A stretch of 64,000 nucleotides of DNA from Maribacter ulvicola (lineage in GTDB: Bacteria > Bacteroidota > Bacteroidia > Flavobacteriales > Flavobacteriaceae). Shown here piece after piece: positions 9,061-18,293 of the stretch; the stretch's first letter is position 1; each line of letters starts with the position of its first letter. Where the stretch lies: contig NZ_FTMA01000001.1 of assembly GCF_900155985.1 (NCBI RefSeq), positions 1,650,655-1,714,654 of the forward strand, read 5' to 3'. The notes beneath the pieces were generated by a model. It ran no database searches and was not told the DNA's origin. It saw nothing but the letters and a program-made list of their open reading frames with translations. A program made the translations under genes and the position numbers.

Positions 9061-9080
9061 TAGAATAGAATAGAATAGAA
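9061..9080 (+). repeat. TAGAA pentanucleotide repeat, four units
   Basis: Four perfect TAGAA units lie in the 270-nt spacer between lgt and yidD, upstream of lgt on its strand. Length variation is possible. No other structure is seen in this spacer. Confidence 0.7.
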
Positions 9081-9207
9081 TACGGAGTATAGAAAATAGG
9101 TGTTAGAAAAAGAAAAACTTAGTTATTTGACTATATCATAAGTTTATGAGCAACTGAACTTTTAATTGTAACCAGCCTTAATTTGCGAATTTGAATTTGA
9201 ACTTTAC

Positions 9208-9471
9208 TTAAGGAACAGGGTCGTATCCTTTTCCACCCCAAGGGTTGCAGCTGAAGATTCGTTTGGTCGCCATCCATCCTCCTTTAAACAAACCATGTTT
9301 TTTTAATGCTTCAAGTGTATACTGAGAGCAAGTAGGGGAGTACCTACATGTAGCTGGGGTATAAGGGGAAATTGCTACTTGGTACAACCGAACTAGAAAT
9401 ACGAAGGGAGCAATAAGAATTTTTTTTAATGAGATTTTCACGATGATAAATTGATAGTACAAATTTACCAT
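9208..9471 (-). CDS. yidD: Membrane protein insertion efficiency factor YidD
   Basis: Small YidD-family protein (87 residues) that assists YidC-dependent insertion of inner-membrane proteins. The hallmark is a single amphipathic N-terminal helix ([30 protein letters not shown] region), then [11 protein letters not shown] and the end GGKGYDPVP. The cysteines are in the conserved positions [11 protein letters not shown] and FSCNPW. The ATG at 9469-9471 gives ten extra residues; a GTG at 9439-9441 (VKISLKKIL) would give the more usual family start. Here it is a single gene, away from rnpA, rpmH and yidC. Confidence 0.92.
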   Translation of the reverse strand: MVNLYYQFIIVKISLKKILIAPFVFLVRLYQVAISPYTPATCRYSPTCSQYTLEALKKHGLFKGGWMATKRIFSCNPWGGKGYDPVP

Positions 9472-9494
9472 AAAATGGCTAACTACATAAAATT

Positions 9495-9525
9495 AGAAGT
9501 CCGGATGAGTTGCATCCGGACTTCT
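9495..9525 (-). terminator. Terminator after the DUF779 gene
   Basis: AGAAGTCCGGAT / ATCCGGACTTCT forms a perfect 12-bp stem with a seven-base loop. It is followed on the minus strand by a T-rich stretch, 17 nt past the DUF779 stop. Confidence 0.75.
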
Positions 9526-9542
9526 ATTAAAATGGTTTCTGT

Positions 9543-9917
9543 TTAGGCACCTATTCTTATGGGTTCTAGATGTTCTGCCTCTTCTTCAGAATACAATCTA
9601 GATTTTATTAAAAATCGAAGTCCTAACGGAATCTCCAAGGAAAAACTAGAACCAATGCCAGGTACTACATCAACCGTTAGTTGGGTGTGTTTCCAATATT
9701 CAAATTGATCTCTAGACATATGAAAATCGCATCCTTCTATACTGCCTAGCCAAACATCATTGGCATCTAGCATTAAATCGCCTTTTTCAAAACACATGGG
9801 CGATGAGCCATCACAACAGCCACCACTTTGGTGAAACATAAGTTCGCCATGCTTGTCTTTCAGCTGAGCAATGATTTCAGCCGCTTTTTCGGTTACCAAT
9901 ACTCTTTTTGTTTTCAT
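9543..9917 (-). CDS. DUF779 protein, aldehyde dehydrogenase partner
   Basis: Soluble 124-residue DUF779 protein. The family is found almost always beside acetaldehyde/aldehyde dehydrogenase genes, and its role is not established. The conserved features are the cysteine-rich patch HQSGGCCDGSSPMC (residues about 29-42) followed by GDLMLDANDVWLG and the C-terminal SFSLEIPLGLRFL. The clustered cysteines suggest metal or redox chemistry, which is inference. It starts 12 nt after the aldehyde dehydrogenase stop and ends at a strong terminator. The two genes therefore form a short operon, probably controlled by the divergent AraC regulator. Confidence 0.88.
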   Translation of the reverse strand: MKTKRVLVTEKAAEIIAQLKDKHGELMFHQSGGCCDGSSPMCFEKGDLMLDANDVWLGSIEGCDFHMSRDQFEYWKHTQLTVDVVPGIGSSFSLEIPLGLRFLIKSRLYSEEEAEHLEPIRIGA

Positions 9918-9929
9918 CGTAATTCGTTT

Positions 9930-11453
9930 CTAAAAGAATCCCATTTTTTTCTTATCATAAGAGATAAGCATGTTTTTGGTTTGGCGGTAATGTGCCAACA
10001 TCATTTTATGGTTTTCCCTTCCTATACCAGATTTTTTATAGCCACCAAAAGGAGCATGAGCAGGGTATAAATGATAACAATTTACCCAAACTCTACCTGC
10101 CTTAATAGCTCTGGAAATTTGATAAGCTTGGTGCGTATCGCGCGTCCACACGCCGGCGCCTAAACCATACAAAGTGTCATTGGCAATTTCTATAGCTTCG
10201 GCTTCATCTTTAAAAGTGGTAACACAAAGTACAGGTCCAAAAATCTCTTCTTGGAAAACGCGCATTTTGTTATTTCCTTTTAAAATAGTGGGTTCTACAT
10301 AGTAACCACCTTCCAAGCCTTCGTTATATGCTTGTGAACCACCAGTTAGTACCTCACAGCCTTCCTCTTTTCCTATTTTTATGTAACTAAGAATTTTCTC
10401 GAACTGATCGTTTGATGCTTGAGCACCCATCATGGTGTTAGGGTCTAACGGGTGCCCCATTTTAATCGCCTTGGTACGTTCTATTACACGTTCTATAAAC
10501 TTGTCATAAATACTTTCTTGAACTAGCATACGTGACGGACAAGTACAAACCTCGCCTTGGTTTAAAGCAAACATATTGGCGCCTTCTAGGCATTTGTCAA
10601 AGAATTCATCATCGGCATCCATAATGCTCTCAAAGAATACATTCGGAGATTTACCGCCAAGTTCTAAGGTAACGGGAGTAATATTTTTAGATGCATATTG
10701 CATAATTAATTGCCCTGTAGTAGTTTCCCCGGTAAAGGCAATTTTATCAATTCTTGGACTAGAAGCTAATGGTTTACCTGCTTCGGCACCAAATCCGTTG
10801 ACAACATTTAAAACACCGTTTGGTAGAATACCTTCAATAATTTCCATCAAAATTAAAATACCAACAGGAGTTTGTTCGGCAGGTTTTAAAACTACACAGT
10901 TACCGGCAGCCAACGCTGGAGCCAGTTTCCAAGTAGCCATTAATAGGGGAAAATTCCATGGAATAATTTGACCAACAACACCCAATGGTTCTGTAACATT
11001 TAAAGCCACTGTATTAGAATCCAATTCACTGACAGAGCCTTCTTCTGCTCTAATGACCCCTGCAAAATATCTAAAGTGATCTACTGCTAAAGGTAAATCT
11101 GCAGCACGGGTTTCGCGAATTGCTTTACCATTGTCCCACGTTTCTGCCCTGGCCAATACCTCAAGATTCTGTTCTATTTTATCGGCAATCTTTAAAAGCA
11201 TATTGCTTCTTTCCGTCGCAGGTGACGTATTCCATGAGGGTGCTGCTTCCCAGGCGGCGTCAATGGCTTTGTCAATATCCTCGGCTGTGGATCTTGGTAT
11301 TTTTGTAAATGATTTTCCGTCTACCGGAGAGATATTGTCAAAATATTCTCCTTTACTTGGTGCCACCCATTTTCCACCAATAAAATTTTCATATTGATTT
11401 TTGAATTTAGGTTTTTGCAGTACGTCTTTTTCTACAGTTGCTGTTGTGCTCAT
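9930..11453 (-). CDS. NAD(P)-dependent aldehyde dehydrogenase (AldB/ExaC type)
   Basis: Cytosolic aldehyde dehydrogenase of 507 residues. It oxidises short aldehydes such as acetaldehyde to the acid with NAD(P). Residues in place are the cofactor region [19 protein letters not shown], the GETTTGQ turn, the general base Glu264 in LELGGK and the nucleophile Cys303 in GEVCTC. The late [12 protein letters not shown] block is typical. The GEVCTCPSR form and the DUF779 partner place it with the ExaC/AldB acetaldehyde dehydrogenases rather than with betaine-aldehyde enzymes. A regulator of the AraC family is transcribed divergently across a 193-nt spacer with a perfect inverted repeat. The substrate is inferred from family and context. 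Confidence 0.92.
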   Translation of the reverse strand: MSTTATVEKDVLQKPKFKNQYENFIGGKWVAPSKGEYFDNISPVDGKSFTKIPRSTAEDIDKAIDAAWEAAPSWNTSPATERSNMLLKIADKIEQNLEVLARAETWDNGKAIRETRAADLPLAVDHFRYFAGVIRAEEGSVSELDSNTVALNVTEPLGVVGQIIPWNFPLLMATWKLAPALAAGNCVVLKPAEQTPVGILILMEIIEGILPNGVLNVVNGFGAEAGKPLASSPRIDKIAFTGETTTGQLIMQYASKNITPVTLELGGKSPNVFFESIMDADDEFFDKCLEGANMFALNQGEVCTCPSRMLVQESIYDKFIERVIERTKAIKMGHPLDPNTMMGAQASNDQFEKILSYIKIGKEEGCEVLTGGSQAYNEGLEGGYYVEPTILKGNNKMRVFQEEIFGPVLCVTTFKDEAEAIEIANDTLYGLGAGVWTRDTHQAYQISRAIKAGRVWVNCYHLYPAHAPFGGYKKSGIGRENHKMMLAHYRQTKNMLISYDKKKMGFF

Positions 11454-11574
11454 AACATATGATTTAAGTTAATAATGGAAGTTCAATCGTCTCAGGTATG
11501 CCAAAACGATTTTAAATGTACTTCTCATATACTCAAATCATCTGACGGATTATATGAATAATATGAACTATTCT

Positions 11575-11595
11575 ATCATAAATTCATTTTATGAT
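11575..11595. promoter_or_regulatory. Perfect inverted repeat between araC-type gene and aldehyde dehydrogenase
   Basis: ATCATAAA-N5-TTTATGAT is a perfect 8-bp inverted repeat in the divergent spacer, 52 nt before the regulator start. It is a candidate operator for the AraC-family protein, although the AT-rich background weakens the case. Confidence 0.35.
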
Positions 11596-11646
11596 TTTTT
11601 TAAGCATATAATTTTGTAAATTTCTTAAAGTAAAATCAAAATAGTT

Positions 11647-12570
11647 GTGATTCAGTTAACTGATAATTTCTTTAATGGACGGCGATTGGAGACCATGGTC
11701 GAAAACCAAACCTCTTATACAATGAACAATGCTGCTATGCATGTTTTTGAAACACATGAGAAAGCAGCGAGTGTATTATTGCAGTTTGAGCAACCTGTTT
11801 TGGCAAGTATGATACAGGGAAAGAAGATTATGCACTTACGTGATTATGAATCTTTTGATTTTTTACCGGGCGAGTCCTTGGTTTTACCGGCAAATGAGGG
11901 AATGTGTATTGATTTTCCCGAAGCCATGGCTAAGAACCCTACCAGATGTTTGGCTATGGCTATTTCTGAAGATAAAATCAATAAGGTATTACAGTTCATG
12001 AACGAGAATATGCCCAAGAGTTCTAAAGAGGCATGGGGACTAATGGACTATAATTTTCATTTTGTAAATGACAGGGGCATATTTCAAATTATTCAACGAC
12101 TATTGTTCTTATTTTCTGAAGATCACCCGTCTAAAGACTTTTTTGTGGATAATATGTTGCGTGAACTTATTATTCGCATTTTACAAACGAACGAGCGTAA
12201 AATATATAGTAATGCCACATTATCCATTAAAAAGGAGAGTAGGCTTACCGAGGTTATACGTTATATAAGAGATAATGTGCATAAATCACTAGATGTAAAT
12301 AGTCTTAGTAAGATAGCGTGTATGAGTCCGTCGCATTTTTATAGAACCTTTAAATTAGAGCTTGGTATTTCTCCGGTAGCGTTTATAAACAACGAGCGCA
12401 TAAAATTAGCCGTAGGTTTGTTGCAAGACCCTAAACGAAGCATAAAAGATGTATATCTTGATTGCGGATTTGAAAGTAGGTCTTACTTCAACAGGGTCTT
12501 TAAAACAAGGCAACATTTGGCACCCGGCGCATACCAGTCTAAGATTCAAAAAGCTACATATTTGGATTAA
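11647..12570 (+). CDS. AraC-family transcriptional regulator
   Basis: Regulator of 307 residues with an N-terminal ligand/cupin-like domain (residues 1 to about 190) and a C-terminal AraC double helix-turn-helix. The first HTH lies in [23 protein letters not shown] and the second in [21 protein letters not shown], ending with the usual GAYQ. The start is GTG at 11647; internal ATGs at residues 17 and 26 are less likely because the N-terminal segment looks like family sequence. It is divergent from the aldehyde dehydrogenase/DUF779 operon and probably activates it in response to an aldehyde or alcohol. Its 3' end overlaps the convergent cysS gene by four bases, with no room for a terminator. 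Confidence 0.85.
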   Translation: MIQLTDNFFNGRRLETMVENQTSYTMNNAAMHVFETHEKAASVLLQFEQPVLASMIQGKKIMHLRDYESFDFLPGESLVLPANEGMCIDFPEAMAKNPTRCLAMAISEDKINKVLQFMNENMPKSSKEAWGLMDYNFHFVNDRGIFQIIQRLLFLFSEDHPSKDFFVDNMLRELIIRILQTNERKIYSNATLSIKKESRLTEVIRYIRDNVHKSLDVNSLSKIACMSPSHFYRTFKLELGISPVAFINNERIKLAVGLLQDPKRSIKDVYLDCGFESRSYFNRVFKTRQHLAPGAYQSKIQKATYLD

Positions 12571-14045
12571 AGGCTATATGTAGTGCCTTCTTTACCATCT
12601 TTTAATTGAATACCTAGCGCTGCCAATTGGTCACGTATTTGGTCAGATGTGGCAAAATCTTTATTTTCCCTTGCTGATTTACGTAATTCGATCAATAATT
12701 CTACAACTCCTCCTAATTTTTCGGTATCGGCATCAGAACTACTTTTGTTCTCTAAACCTAAAACATCAAATACAAAACCGTGTAAAGTGTCTTCTAATTC
12801 TAGTTTGTCTTCTGCGGTAACAGATTCAGTACCTTCTTTAATGAGGTTAATATGCTTAACGGCATCAAACAATTTTGCAATTAAGATAGGAGTATTAAAA
12901 TCATCGTTCATGGCAGCATAACAAGATGATTTCCAAGCGGCAATATCAAAACCGGTTGTTTTTCCGGTATTTAATGATTTTAAGCTGTTAATGGCTTCCA
13001 TTAATTTATTGAAACCTTTTTCAGAAGCTAATAATGCATCATTACTCATGTCTAAAATACTGGTGTAATGTGCTTGCATCATAAAGAAACGCACCATAGA
13101 TGGAGAGAAAGGCTTACTTAAAATCTCGTTTTCACCTGAAAATATTTCTCCTGGAAGAATGCTGTTTCCGGTAGATTTTGCCATTTTTCTTCCGTTCAAG
13201 GTCAGCATGTTGGCATGTAACCAATAGTTAACTGGGCTTTGGCCATTGCACGCTTCGGCCTGGGCAATTTCACATTCGTGGTGTGGAAATTTAAGATCCA
13301 TTCCGCCTCCGTGAATATCAAAGGTCTCGCCCAAATATTTTGTACTCATAGCGGTACACTCTAAATGCCATCCAGGGAATCCATCGCCCCACGGTGAAGG
13401 CCAGCGCATAATATGTTGTGGTTCCGCTTTCTTCCACAAAGCAAAATCTTGTGGATTGTGCTTGTCGTCTTGGGCGGCTAGATCACGTGTGTTGGCAATC
13501 ATGTCTTCAAGCTTACGCCCGCTTAGTTTACCGTACTCGTGATCTTGGTTGAATTTGGCGACATCAAAATATACGGAACCATTGGTTTCATACGCATATC
13601 CTTTTTCAAGTATATCCTTTATAATTTCAATCTGCTCTATTATATGACCGGTTGCCGTAGGCTCAATACTTGGAGGTAAGAAATTGAATTTCTCTAAAAT
13701 ATTATGGAAATCTACCGTATAACGTTGTACGACTTCCATAGGCTCTAATTTTTCTAAGCGTGCCTTTTTTGCAATTTTATCTTCGCCATCTTCAGCATCA
13801 TCTACCAAATGACCCGCATCTGTAATATTACGAACATAGCGTACTTTGTAACCAAGATGTCTAAAGTATCTGAAGATCATATCAAAAGACATGAAAGTTC
13901 TGCAGTTTCCTAAATGCACATTGCTATACACGGTAGGTCCACAAACGTACATGCCTATGTGGCCTTCGTTAATGGGTTTGAAAACTTCTTTTTTTCCGGT
14001 GAGGGAATTATATACTTTGATTTCTTGACTTTCGTACAACTGCAT
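12567..14045 (-). CDS. cysS: Cysteinyl-tRNA synthetase
   Basis: Class I aminoacyl-tRNA synthetase (492 residues) charging tRNA-Cys. The ATP motifs are HLGN (44-47, the HIGH variant) and KMAKS (287-291). The active-site zinc ligands of the family are present: Cys35, Cys230 in WHLECTAMS, His255 and Glu259 in HHECEIAQ. The C-terminal DALR-like helical part ends with an acidic and basic anticodon-binding tail. Length is normal. It lies 14 nt after folE in the same direction, giving a folE-cysS operon, and its end overlaps the convergent AraC-family gene by four bases. Confidence 0.97.
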   Translation of the reverse strand: MQLYESQEIKVYNSLTGKKEVFKPINEGHIGMYVCGPTVYSNVHLGNCRTFMSFDMIFRYFRHLGYKVRYVRNITDAGHLVDDAEDGEDKIAKKARLEKLEPMEVVQRYTVDFHNILEKFNFLPPSIEPTATGHIIEQIEIIKDILEKGYAYETNGSVYFDVAKFNQDHEYGKLSGRKLEDMIANTRDLAAQDDKHNPQDFALWKKAEPQHIMRWPSPWGDGFPGWHLECTAMSTKYLGETFDIHGGGMDLKFPHHECEIAQAEACNGQSPVNYWLHANMLTLNGRKMAKSTGNSILPGEIFSGENEILSKPFSPSMVRFFMMQAHYTSILDMSNDALLASEKGFNKLMEAINSLKSLNTGKTTGFDIAAWKSSCYAAMNDDFNTPILIAKLFDAVKHINLIKEGTESVTAEDKLELEDTLHGFVFDVLGLENKSSSDADTEKLGGVVELLIELRKSARENKDFATSDQIRDQLAALGIQLKDGKEGTTYSL

Positions 14046-14059
14046 GAAGCTATTTGCTA

Positions 14060-14740
14060 TTAAAAATGGGTATCTAAATTAAGGTAGTTCAAAAACTCGC
14101 GGCGTACCAATTCTTCTTTGAATTTACCGCCATACTCCGCAGTTACAGTGCTACTTTCAATATCACGAATTCCTCTAGAATTTACACAAAGGTGTTTTGC
14201 ATCTATTACACAGGCAACATCTTCAGTACCTAATGCTTTTTGTAGTTCTCTTACGATTTGAATATTTAAACGCTCTTGAACTTGAGGACGTTTAGCATAA
14301 TAATCAACTATACGGTTCATTTTAGAAAGACCTACAACGGTACCGTTAGAGATATAGGCAACATGAGCGCGACCTACAATAGGTAGTAAATGATGTTCGC
14401 AAGTAGAATATAATGTGATGTTCTTTTCCACTAGCATTTCGCCATACTTGTACTTATTATCAAAAGTAGAAGCTTTAGGTTTTTTACTAGGGTTTAAACC
14501 ACCAAATATTTCGTTTACGTACATTTTAGCAACTCTATTTGGAGTTCCTTTTAAGCTGTCATCGGTTAAATCTAAACCTAACGTAAGCATGATTTCACGT
14601 ACATTTTCTCGAATGCGTTCAATCTTTTCGGCATCATCCAGATCAAAGGCGTCTGAACGTAATGGAGTATCTTCTGATGTGGAAATATGATCGTTTCCTA
14701 ATTCATCAAATTGATTTTCCAGTGTATCCTCAATTTTCAT
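14060..14740 (-). CDS. folE: GTP cyclohydrolase I
   Basis: Converts GTP to 7,8-dihydroneopterin triphosphate, the first step of folate/tetrahydrobiopterin synthesis (226 residues, usual length). Zinc ligands are Cys114 and His117 in STCEHHLLP and Cys185 in [10 protein letters not shown]. The catalytic region around [13 protein letters not shown] and the end [10 protein letters not shown] are in place. An acidic N-terminal tail of about 35 residues precedes the fold, as is common in this phylum. It is first in an operon with cysS. A TAnnTTTG box sits 23 nt upstream. Another folate gene (folP) lies 19 kb away, so the pathway is scattered. Confidence 0.96.
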   Translation of the reverse strand: MKIEDTLENQFDELGNDHISTSEDTPLRSDAFDLDDAEKIERIRENVREIMLTLGLDLTDDSLKGTPNRVAKMYVNEIFGGLNPSKKPKASTFDNKYKYGEMLVEKNITLYSTCEHHLLPIVGRAHVAYISNGTVVGLSKMNRIVDYYAKRPQVQERLNIQIVRELQKALGTEDVACVIDAKHLCVNSRGIRDIESSTVTAEYGGKFKEELVRREFLNYLNLDTHF

Positions 14741-14762
14741 TTTATCAATCTTTTAGAAGCTG

Positions 14763-14770
14763 CAAAGATA
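14763..14770 (-). promoter_or_regulatory. Candidate -7 box for folE-cysS
   Basis: On the minus strand this reads TATCTTTG, an exact TAnnTTTG match 23 nt before the folE ATG. No TTG lies at the standard distance. Confidence 0.4.
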
Positions 14771-14874
14771 TACATTATGTGCCACTTTATAACTAATTAC
14801 GGGCATTACACAACATTAATTAGTAGTAGCGTTAAGGACTAGTTAATTTTATTTTTTCAAATTAGACGGCGGCA

Positions 14875-16677
14875 ATGACCAAGTATGGTACATCTATTTT
14901 ATTAATTTGCTTTTTTGGCATCTTCACTTGTTTTTCACAAGTATCTGCAGATTGTGCCAATGCTGTGCCTATTTGCCGTAATACTCCGGTTAATGGGGGT
15001 ACTAATGGGTACGGAATAGACGATTTTAATGGAGCTTCTGTCTCAGGATGTATTAAGCAGGGTAGTGGTACTATAGAAACAAATTCTGCGTGGTATAGGT
15101 TTAAGATCGGTGAAACAGGTCAATTAGGTTTTAATATTGGATACGATTCTAGTGAAGATTGGGATTTTGCCCTATATAAAACTAGTAATTGTGCTACTTT
15201 AGGAGAGCCTGTTAGGTGTAACTATTTTGATAATTCTGATAATAGTAGTTATATAGGAATAGGTGAGGATCCTACGGGTATAGACAATATACAATATGAT
15301 GATTGGTTAAATGTAGAGCCGGGAGAGGAATACTTCTTAATGATCAATAATTACAGTAATAATAATTCTGGATTTTCTATTCAGTTTTCCGGAAATATAT
15401 TTGTGGAGTTTCCAAATAGTGCATTAGATTGTGATATTATAGACAATTTATTGGGTCCGCCGGTTGTTTCTTGTGATAACCAAACAGTGGTTCTGGATGC
15501 AACAACGCTAGATGCTCTGGATTATGAATGGTACTTAGATGCTGGTGCCGGTTACCAACGTATACCGGGTGAAAGTGACCCAGAACTTTCTATAGCAGTT
15601 TCTGGCATGTATCGTGTTATGGTGGTTAGACCACTAGGGAATAATTTAATTAGTGAGGTCCAAGTTGCTTATGCGCCTTCTCCTGAAACATTTAGCTTAG
15701 AGGATGAAACTGCTTGTTTGGACGGTACGGCTATAGCTTTAAATGAAAAAGATGCAGAGGCTTTAGGAGGACAAAGTTCAATGGAGTTCCGTGTATCTTA
15801 TCATGAAAGTTTTGAAGATGCTATTGATGGAGCAAACGCACTTTCTAAAGAATTTATACCAACACAGGTTTTACAAACTATATATGTACGAACAACATCT
15901 ATAGAAAACTCAATGTGTTTTGATGCTTCTGAAACTTTTGATATGAACGGAATAGAACTTCCTGTCTTGGATATTGAAAATGAAGTATTTGTTTGTGGAG
16001 AAGAATCCGTTGTAACTATAGGGCAACACTCACCCAATGCTAATTTTACATATGAATGGAGTTCAGGTCAAACATCTTCTTTGATAACTGTCTCGGAGCC
16101 TGGTGTTTATGTGTTGTCTGTAACGAACAGGACAGGTGTAATACAGTGTGTTACCGTACGTTCGGTTACCGTAGTTTTTTCCAATCCTCCGGTAATTTCA
16201 GATATTTCCATAGCATATAACGATGACGCTTCTAATGTGGTTACTGTTTTCTTGGAAGAGAATGGCAATTTTGAGTTTCAAGTAGATAATGATACGCCAC
16301 AGAATAGTGGAGTATTCAATAATTTATTCCCTGGGGAGCATACCATTACTGTGCGGGATCTACATGGTTGTGGTTCAGATACTCGAGATATTGTAGTAGT
16401 TGGTTTTCCAAAGTTCTTTACTCCTAATGGAGATAATGTAAATGATACTTGGAATGTAGACGGGTTGTCAGTTTTAGATAATCCTGTAATAACAATTTAT
16501 GATCGTTATGGCAAATTGCTTCACCAACTATTTGAGAATTCTGATGGTTGGGACGGTTCTCTTAATGGAGTGTTATTACCGGAATCTGACTATTGGTTTA
16601 AACTTTCCTATACCAATTCATTAGGGGAGAGCACAAATGCATCTTACCTTAATAATCACTTTACTTTAAAGCGCTAA
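14875..16677 (+). CDS. T9SS type B secreted protein with gliding-motility-associated C-terminal domain
   Basis: Large secreted protein (600 residues). It has a Sec signal peptide (residues 1 to about 25) and a cysteine-bearing N-terminal domain with the blocks WDFALYK and GEEYFLMINNYS. Ig/PKD-like beta segments follow, then the C-terminal CHU_C-type sorting domain. That domain starts near FPKFFTPNGDNVNDTWN and includes ITIYDRYGKLL, GWDGSLNG and the closing FTLKR. This domain marks export by the type IX secretion system through the type B route, which generally does not need the short type A signal. The exact job is unknown; relatives are adhesin-like or cell-surface proteins. The next gene is a paralogue 123 nt downstream. 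Confidence 0.88.
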   Translation: MTKYGTSILLICFFGIFTCFSQVSADCANAVPICRNTPVNGGTNGYGIDDFNGASVSGCIKQGSGTIETNSAWYRFKIGETGQLGFNIGYDSSEDWDFALYKTSNCATLGEPVRCNYFDNSDNSSYIGIGEDPTGIDNIQYDDWLNVEPGEEYFLMINNYSNNNSGFSIQFSGNIFVEFPNSALDCDIIDNLLGPPVVSCDNQTVVLDATTLDALDYEWYLDAGAGYQRIPGESDPELSIAVSGMYRVMVVRPLGNNLISEVQVAYAPSPETFSLEDETACLDGTAIALNEKDAEALGGQSSMEFRVSYHESFEDAIDGANALSKEFIPTQVLQTIYVRTTSIENSMCFDASETFDMNGIELPVLDIENEVFVCGEESVVTIGQHSPNANFTYEWSSGQTSSLITVSEPGVYVLSVTNRTGVIQCVTVRSVTVVFSNPPVISDISIAYNDDASNVVTVFLEENGNFEFQVDNDTPQNSGVFNNLFPGEHTITVRDLHGCGSDTRDIVVVGFPKFFTPNGDNVNDTWNVDGLSVLDNPVITIYDRYGKLLHQLFENSDGWDGSLNGVLLPESDYWFKLSYTNSLGESTNASYLNNHFTLKR

Positions 16678-16800
16678 GATTAATAATTAAGCTATACAAG
16701 TGTATTTTATCGATTAAACGCCAATATCTCCGTTATAAGATACTAAAGTTTATCATGTGTAGTTATTATATACATCACGTTTACTAATAGTTACACTTTT

Positions 16801-18237
16801 ATGAGAACACTTCTTTGTTCTATATGTTGTTTATTTTTTTTCTATTGGAATGTCACTGCGCAGAATTCAGCCGATTGTAGAACGGCTATTCCTGTTTGTG
16901 CCGATCAACCTATTATGGGTGTTGCAGGAGGAACAGGGGATGTAGATGACTTTGACCCAGACGTAATACTACAAACTGGATGTTTGGAAAAAGGGAGTCT
17001 GTCTTCCGCAAATATTGAATTTAATACTTCATGGTTTGTCTTTAGGGCGGGAACTGGCGGTCAAGTGGGTTTTGATATTGAAGCCTTGCCTTCAACTGGT
17101 TCTGCACCAACTGCAGAATGGGATTTTGCGGTGTATGGGCCAGATGTTGATTGTGCCGATATTAGTAATGGTACAGCGCAGCCTATTCGTTGTAATTATG
17201 AAGTGAACGATACCAATTTTACTGGATTAGGAGTCAACCCAGAAAGTGGGGAAGAGGGGCGTGCATCTTTAACGGGTTGCCAAAATACATATGATGCGTA
17301 TTTGGATGTTATACCTGGAGAGATTTACTACATACTGATAAATAATTTTGCCGATAATTTTACAGGTGATCCAGAACCATTTATGTTAACCTTTACCGGA
17401 AATTCAGTGAATAACGATCAAGATACTGCCTTAGATTGTACGTTGAGAGATGAGTTCTTAGGCTTGGATATTGTTGCCTGTGAGGGCGATGATCCTATTA
17501 CTATTAGCGCATTGAATTCACCTGCGGGGGCAGATATAGCTAATGTAGAATGGACGGTAGATTATGAAGATGATGGTGTTATTGATGATACGCTTACCGG
17601 TTCTGGTGATTTTGGTGGTGAATTAGAGGTGATTAGTCCCAATTCTGGGCGTTATTTCGCCGTAATTACTACCATTAGTGGAGCACCGCCAACAGTAGCT
17701 GATGATAGCGGTGTTTTGATAACTTTTTTCGGCACTCCTATTTTAGATCGAGTAGAAACATTGGATACCAACCTCTCTATTGATCCAGATCAAAACAATG
17801 TCGAGTTTTTTGTAGAGGGGGATGGAGACTATGAATACGCAATTAATAATGGTGTTTTTCAGGATAGTTCTATATTCATGAATGTACCTCCAGGAATAAA
17901 TACGGTAATTATAAATGATAAAAATGGCTGTGGAATTACAGATCCCATTGAATTTTTAGTAGTAGGTTATCCTAAATTCTTTACCCCAAATGGAGACAGT
18001 ATTAATGATGATTGGAATGTGAAGGGAATAGAGACCTTAAGTGATCCCGTTGTATTTATTTTTGATAGATACGGTAAGTTATTAAAGCAATTAGGGCCTA
18101 CAGATGCATGGGACGGTACCTTTAACGGTCAACAAATGCCATCTACGGATTACTGGTTTAGGTTTGAATATGGCGAAATGGAAGACAACCTTTTAGTAGC
18201 TAAAACTCGAAAAACACATTTTTCATTAAAGAGATAG
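16801..18237 (+). CDS. T9SS type B secreted protein, paralogue of the preceding gene
   Basis: Secreted protein of 478 residues with the same plan as its upstream neighbour. A signal peptide ends near AQNSADC, and a similar cysteine-bearing N-terminal domain carries WDFAVYG and GEIYYILINNFA. The middle is shorter, and the same CHU_C sorting domain (YPKFFTPNGDSINDDWN, FDRYGKLL, AWDGTFNG, closing FSLKR) ends the protein. It lacks about 120 residues of central Ig-like sequence present in the first copy, which accounts for the size difference. The pair clearly arose by tandem duplication followed by divergence. It ends at a strong bidirectional terminator. The specific role is unknown. Confidence 0.88.
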   Translation: MRTLLCSICCLFFFYWNVTAQNSADCRTAIPVCADQPIMGVAGGTGDVDDFDPDVILQTGCLEKGSLSSANIEFNTSWFVFRAGTGGQVGFDIEALPSTGSAPTAEWDFAVYGPDVDCADISNGTAQPIRCNYEVNDTNFTGLGVNPESGEEGRASLTGCQNTYDAYLDVIPGEIYYILINNFADNFTGDPEPFMLTFTGNSVNNDQDTALDCTLRDEFLGLDIVACEGDDPITISALNSPAGADIANVEWTVDYEDDGVIDDTLTGSGDFGGELEVISPNSGRYFAVITTISGAPPTVADDSGVLITFFGTPILDRVETLDTNLSIDPDQNNVEFFVEGDGDYEYAINNGVFQDSSIFMNVPPGINTVIINDKNGCGITDPIEFLVVGYPKFFTPNGDSINDDWNVKGIETLSDPVVFIFDRYGKLLKQLGPTDAWDGTFNGQQMPSTDYWFRFEYGEMEDNLLVAKTRKTHFSLKR

Positions 18238-18240
18238 ACA

Positions 18241-18271
18241 AAAAAAGAGGAGCATTTAGTTCCTCTTTTTT
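18241..18271. terminator. Bidirectional terminator
   Basis: AAAAAAGAGGA / TCCTCTTTTTT is a perfect 11-bp stem with A/T tracts on both sides, placed between the T9SS protein gene and the convergent FadL-like gene. Confidence 0.85.
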
Positions 18272-18293
18272 ATATGTGTATTTACAATTGAGC

